Shown here one piece after another: positions 14,725-18,467 of a stretch of 18,467 bases of DNA. A program made the translations under genes and the position numbers. This DNA is from CAZRRV01 sp964602735 (GTDB lineage: Bacteria; Bacillota; Clostridia; Oscillospirales; Acutalibacteraceae), in the NCBI GenBank assembly GCA_964602735.1, contig CAZRRV010000031.1, positions 1-18,467 on the forward strand. Direction: 5' to 3'. How positions within the stretch are numbered: position 1 is the first letter of the stretch; every line of letters begins with the position of its first letter. The notes beneath the pieces were generated by a model, which saw nothing but the letters and a program-made list of their open reading frames with translations, was not told where the DNA came from and made no database searches.

Positions 14725-14751
14725 TTGCAATCGGTTATACTTAAAGATAAT
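14725..14751 (+). promoter_or_regulatory. Weak candidate promoter for the ABC exporter genes
   Basis: TTGCAA at 14725-14730, a short 15-bp spacer, GATAAT at 14746-14751, 33 bp before the TTG start. A T9 run at 14703-14711 lies just upstream. The spacer is shorter than optimal. Confidence 0.35.
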
Positions 14752-14772
14752 GAATTTTTCGAGCGCTTGCCC

Positions 14773-14787
14773 GGGGTGATTGTCTTG
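14773..14787 (+). promoter_or_regulatory. Ribosome site that selects the TTG start of the first ABC gene
   Basis: GGGGTGAT at 14773-14780 matches the 3' part of the extended Shine-Dalgarno AGGAGGTGAT. The TTG at 14785 is correctly spaced. The in-frame sequence further upstream runs antisense through purA and is not coding. Confidence 0.65.
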
Positions 14788-16512
14788 AAACGATGGTGGA
14801 AATATGTAAGGCCCTATAAAAAATATTTTATACTGGGCCCTCTTTGTATGATCGTAGAGGTTATCGGGGAAATAATAATCCCGAAACTGTTCGGCAGTAT
14901 TATCGACAACGGCATAGCCGGCAGAAGCATAACCTATGTTCTCTGCGTTTGCGGATTTATGGTTCTTTGCGCCATGTGTATGCTCGCCGGCGGAGTGGGA
15001 GGCGCTTATTTCGGGGCAAAGGCTTCGGTGAATTTTGCCGCCGATTTGAGAAAAGACGTGTATCGCAAAGTTCAAACATACTCGTTTTCCAATATCGATA
15101 AATTCAACACCGGTTCGCTTGTAACACGCCTTACCAATGATGTGACTCAGTTGCAGAATTTTGTGAATATGCTGCTCAGAATGTGTCTTCGCTCCCCCGG
15201 TATGCTGATAGGCGCCGTAATCATGGCGGTTATTCTGAATCCGAGGCTTTCGGTAATACTGCTTGTGGCGGTACCCGTTATACTTATAACGCAGTTTATT
15301 TTAATACGCATAGGCTTTCCGCGGTTTAATACAATGCAGAAAAAAATCGACGGCATAAACACAAACATAGAAGAAAGCATAACGAATGTGCGGGTAGTGA
15401 AGTCGTTTGTTCGCGAAGATTACGAAGACAAAAAGTTTGCCCGTTCGAGCCGTGACCTCAAAAACGCCGGCGTAAGCGCCATGAATATAATGATTTTCAT
15501 GCAGCCGCTTATGATGCTGCTTATGAATCTGACCATGATAGCCGTTTTGTGGTTCGGCGGCAACCAAATCGTAGTCGGCGATATGAATCCCGGCGACCTT
15601 GTGTCGTTTGTAAACTATATAACGCAGGTTTTAATGTCGCTGCTGTTTGTGACCGTGCTGTTTTTGAATACTTCGCGCGCCATCGCATCCGGCAAGCGCA
15701 TAACCGAGGTGCTCGATGAAAAGGTCGATATTACCGACAGCGAAAGTTCCGATGATCCGCGCGTGGCTGACGGCTCTGTTGAATTTCGCAATGTATCGTT
15801 CAAATATTACGGCGACAGTGAGCGGGAGGTGCTTGAAAACATCAGCTTTTCCATTCGATCGGGTGAAACGGTGGGCATCATCGGATCGACGGGGTGCGGG
15901 AAAACCACGCTTGTATCTTTGCTTCCTCGGCTTTACGATGCCGATGCCGGGGAGATTCTGATAGGCGGCAGAAATGTAAAAGATTACAGGCTGAAAACGT
16001 TAAGATCCGCGGTAAATGTGGTGCTGCAGAAGAATGTTCTGTTTTCGGGCACGATTGCCGAAAATCTTCGCTGGGGGAACGAAAACGCCACCGACGAAGA
16101 AATGCGCGCCGCCGCTAAAGCGGCGGCGGCGGACGGTTTTATTATGAGCTTTCCCGACGGGTACGATACGCAGCTCGTGCAGGGGGGAGCGAACGTTTCG
16201 GGCGGGCAGAAGCAGCGTCTGTGCATAGCGCGCGCCCTGCTCGGCAATTCGAAAATTCTTATTTTAGACGACAGTACAAGCGCCGTCGATACGGCTACCG
16301 AGGCGGTGATCCGCAAATCGTTTAAGACGGAATGGAAAGATGCGACCAAAATTATTATAGCCCAGCGCATAAGCTCGGTTGCCGACGCCGACCGCATAAT
16401 TGTGATGAATGACGGTAAAATTACCGGCATAGGAACTCACGATGAATTGTTGCACTCGAACGAGGAATACCGCGAGATTTACGAGTCGCAGACCGACAAG
16501 GTGGTTGAGTAG
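14785..16512 (+). CDS. ABC exporter half-transporter with degenerate ATPase site
   Basis: 575 aa from the TTG start (MKRWWKYVRPYKKYF). The transmembrane domain (about 1-320) has the six-helix type I exporter fold, with the coupling segment TGSLVTRLTNDV. The NBD follows: Walker A GSTGCGKTT (367-375), Q-loop Q415, signature VSGGQ (471-475), Walker B ILILDD (491-496) and an H-loop that reads AQR (526-528). The catalytic Glu after Walker B is Asp (D496) and the switch His is Gln (Q527). These are the substitutions of the degenerate-site subunit in heterodimeric exporters such as TM287/288. Its partner follows after one base. Likely a multidrug, lipid or peptide exporter; the substrate cannot be read. 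Confidence 0.93.
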   Translation: MKRWWKYVRPYKKYFILGPLCMIVEVIGEIIIPKLFGSIIDNGIAGRSITYVLCVCGFMVLCAMCMLAGGVGGAYFGAKASVNFAADLRKDVYRKVQTYSFSNIDKFNTGSLVTRLTNDVTQLQNFVNMLLRMCLRSPGMLIGAVIMAVILNPRLSVILLVAVPVILITQFILIRIGFPRFNTMQKKIDGINTNIEESITNVRVVKSFVREDYEDKKFARSSRDLKNAGVSAMNIMIFMQPLMMLLMNLTMIAVLWFGGNQIVVGDMNPGDLVSFVNYITQVLMSLLFVTVLFLNTSRAIASGKRITEVLDEKVDITDSESSDDPRVADGSVEFRNVSFKYYGDSEREVLENISFSIRSGETVGIIGSTGCGKTTLVSLLPRLYDADAGEILIGGRNVKDYRLKTLRSAVNVVLQKNVLFSGTIAENLRWGNENATDEEMRAAAKAAAADGFIMSFPDGYDTQLVQGGANVSGGQKQRLCIARALLGNSKILILDDSTSAVDTATEAVIRKSFKTEWKDATKIIIAQRISSVADADRIIVMNDGKITGIGTHDELLHSNEEYREIYESQTDKVVE

Positions 16513-16513
16513 T

Positions 16514-18391
16514 ATGGCGGGGAGAAGTTTAGAAACATTAAAAAAGCAGTATAACCGCGAGGAGATAAAAAGGCCCGAACGTAATATGCCCGTAGGGCCC
16601 GGACGCGGGCGCGGACGCGGAATGGGCGCCACGGGGAAACCCAAAAACGCGAAAACCACCATATCGCGGCTGCTTAAATATGTAGAGAGATACAAAGGCC
16701 GTATGATTGCCGCCTTTGTATGTATGCTGTTCAGCACCGCGACGAGTCTCGCGGGGTCATACGCGTTGCGCCCTATTATAAACCGGGTGGCGTATTCAAA
16801 CGATACCGTTGCCGCGAAACTTTCCTATCTTCTGATTGCGCTCGGGGTTATGTTGGGAATTTATATTGTCGGAATTCTGTCGACTTATCTCCAACAGCGG
16901 CTTATGCTTACGGTATCGCAGGGAACGCTTGAACGTATCCGCAATGAACTGTTCGGAAAACTCCAGCGGCTGCCGGTTCGCTTTTTCGACAACGAGACTA
17001 CCGGCGAACTTATGAGCCGGTTTACGAACGACGTAGATAATATAGGGACGATGCTCGATTCGTCGCTTGTCAGCGTAATTTCGGGCAGTATTACCCTTAT
17101 AGGCACTCTTGTAATAATGCTCTGCACCAATGCCTGGCTTACTTTGGTAACGGTTGTGTTCCTGCCGATATTCGTAAAAGGCGGGGCGATGATTGCCAAA
17201 AAAAGCCGGAAATACTATTCGTCGCAGCAGGCTGCACTCGGCGCCGTAAACGGCTATATCGAAGAAACCGTTTCGGGGCAAAAGGTAATCAAGGTGTTTA
17301 ACCATGAAGACATCTGCGTGGATGAGTTTTCCCGGCTGAATGAGGATTTGCGGAATAAGCAGATGGGCGCTCAGTTCCTTGGCGGTATTATGGGGCCGGT
17401 TATGGGCAATATCAGCCAGATGTGCTACGCGCTCACCGCCGGCGTGGGCGGCGTACTTTGCATTCTCGGAAAATTCGATGTCGGCGGTCTTTCGATATTT
17501 GTAAACTTTTCCCGCCAGTTTGCGCGCCCGATCAACGAACTTTCCATGCAGATGTCAACGATATTTTCGGCGCTCGCGGGAGCCGAACGCGTTTTTAACA
17601 TAATGGACGAACTGCCGGAACCCGCCGATTTGCCGGATGCTGATCCGATGCCGGATATGCGCGGTTATGTGGAACTTAAGAATGTATCTTTCGGGTATGT
17701 GCCCGGCAAAACGGTGCTTAAAAATATATCTCTTTACGCCAAACCGGGTCAGAAAATCGCGTTTGTTGGATCTACCGGGGCGGGGAAAACCACCGTTACG
17801 AATCTGCTTAACAGGTTTTACGACATCGACGAGGGTGAAATAACGATCGACGGTGTGCCCATAAAGCATATTAAGCGGGATGTTTTGCGTTCCGGCATTG
17901 CAATGGTGCTGCAGGACACCCACCTTTTCACCGGCACGGTGAGAGAAAATATCCGTTACGGCAGGCTCGACGCCACCGACGACGAGGTTGTTGAGGCGGC
18001 AAAGACGGCAAGCGCCCACAGTTTCATCATGCGACTCGAACACGGATACGATACCGTCTTAGAGGGAGACGGCACTAATCTTTCACAGGGGCAGCGGCAG
18101 TTGCTTAACATTGCGAGAGCCGCGGTAAGCCGCGCGCCGATACTTGTGCTCGACGAGGCCACGAGTTCCGTAGACACAAGAACCGAAAGGCATATCGAGC
18201 ACGGCATGGACCGGCTGATGAAAAACCGCACCACATTTGTTATAGCCCACAGGCTTTCAACGGTACGCAACGCCGACGCGATCATGGTACTGGAACACGG
18301 CGAAATAATCGAGCGCGGCGATCACGACGCACTTCTGGCGCAAAAAGGCCGGTATTACGAACTTTATACCGGGAAGAAAGAGCTGGAATAA
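16514..18391 (+). CDS. ABC exporter half-transporter with canonical ATPase site
   Basis: 625 aa. ATG 16514 is one base after the preceding stop; AAGGTGG at 16498-16504, inside the first gene, serves it, so the two are translationally linked. A hydrophilic leader (1-50) contains PGRGRGRGMG, a Gly/Arg-rich tail often seen on the second subunit of such pairs. The exporter transmembrane domain follows (about 55-375, with TTGELMSRFTNDVDNIG). The NBD has Walker A GSTGAGKTT (419-427), signature LSQGQ (523-527), Walker B LVLDE (544-548) with the catalytic E548, and H-loop H579. Its LSQGQ would face the degenerate Walker motifs of the partner, while its own complete Walker motifs face the partner's VSGGQ: one active and one degenerate site. 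The 76 bp after the stop show no terminator or gene. Confidence 0.95.
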   Translation: MAGRSLETLKKQYNREEIKRPERNMPVGPGRGRGRGMGATGKPKNAKTTISRLLKYVERYKGRMIAAFVCMLFSTATSLAGSYALRPIINRVAYSNDTVAAKLSYLLIALGVMLGIYIVGILSTYLQQRLMLTVSQGTLERIRNELFGKLQRLPVRFFDNETTGELMSRFTNDVDNIGTMLDSSLVSVISGSITLIGTLVIMLCTNAWLTLVTVVFLPIFVKGGAMIAKKSRKYYSSQQAALGAVNGYIEETVSGQKVIKVFNHEDICVDEFSRLNEDLRNKQMGAQFLGGIMGPVMGNISQMCYALTAGVGGVLCILGKFDVGGLSIFVNFSRQFARPINELSMQMSTIFSALAGAERVFNIMDELPEPADLPDADPMPDMRGYVELKNVSFGYVPGKTVLKNISLYAKPGQKIAFVGSTGAGKTTVTNLLNRFYDIDEGEITIDGVPIKHIKRDVLRSGIAMVLQDTHLFTGTVRENIRYGRLDATDDEVVEAAKTASAHSFIMRLEHGYDTVLEGDGTNLSQGQRQLLNIARAAVSRAPILVLDEATSSVDTRTERHIEHGMDRLMKNRTTFVIAHRLSTVRNADAIMVLEHGEIIERGDHDALLAQKGRYYELYTGKKELE

Positions 18392-18467
18392 CTGCGGCGG
18401 AACACAGGCGGAGCATATAGATCATATCGGCGGGCATAAGTACGGTAAAAACGCGGAAATAAGCGCC

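Noticed and set aside
14491..14784. N-terminal extension of the first ABC gene
   Set aside because: It runs antisense through the purA start and promoter and lacks a ribosome site; the exporter family begins near the KRWWKYVRPYK segment encoded from 14785.

Overview
The window looks like chromosomal DNA of an uncultured member of the Clostridia (Bacillota). The evidence is a perfect CIRCE operator in front of groES-groEL, a BspA-like leucine-rich-repeat wall protein with a C. difficile-type SPQTG sorting signal, a clostridial-looking PurA, YhaM, a heterodimeric exporter of the BmrCD/TM287-288 kind, and strong AGGAGG-type ribosome sites. One 100-N scaffold gap (1363-1462) shows that it comes from a draft or metagenomic assembly. 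The assignment below class level is not secure.

Layout. (1) 157-2709: a secreted, wall-anchored LRR protein with an internal duplication around the gap and an odd tract of 22 consecutive codons ending in T. (2) 2841-5039: a small accessory unit with its own extended -10 promoter, a PD-(D/E)XK nuclease-like protein, a short protein carrying DUF6273-like motifs in swapped order, and a strong terminator. This is the best candidate for an undescribed system. It is followed by a hairpin-rich 450-bp gap. (3) 5319-6152 (minus): a zinc-ribbon polytopic membrane protein. (4) 6604-9782: a three-gene sugar-redox operon (TIM-barrel isomerase/epimerase and two unlike Gfo/Idh/MocA dehydrogenases) with hairpins in both intercistronic gaps and a terminator. 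(5) 9887-11987: promoter, CIRCE, groES, groEL, terminator. (6) 14573-12310 (minus): purA then yhaM, 11 bp apart. (7) 14785-18391: two ABC exporter half-transporters separated by one base, divergent from purA.

How they work together. The chaperonin and purA-yhaM units are housekeeping. The sugar unit is consistent with an oxidise / isomerise (or eliminate) / reduce scheme acting on a sugar or cyclitol through a keto intermediate; no transporter, regulator or glycosidase lies beside it, so the substrate is open. The ABC pair should form one heterodimer with one degenerate ATP site. The nuclease / DUF6273-like pair could be defensive or regulatory; nothing in the sequence proves either.

Several gene starts were moved from the longest reading frame on the basis of ribosome sites: TTG at 6604, ATG at 7474, ATG at 9976, ATG at 14573 (minus), TTG at 14785 and ATG at 16514. 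No tRNA, rRNA, CRISPR array, transposase or integrase was seen.
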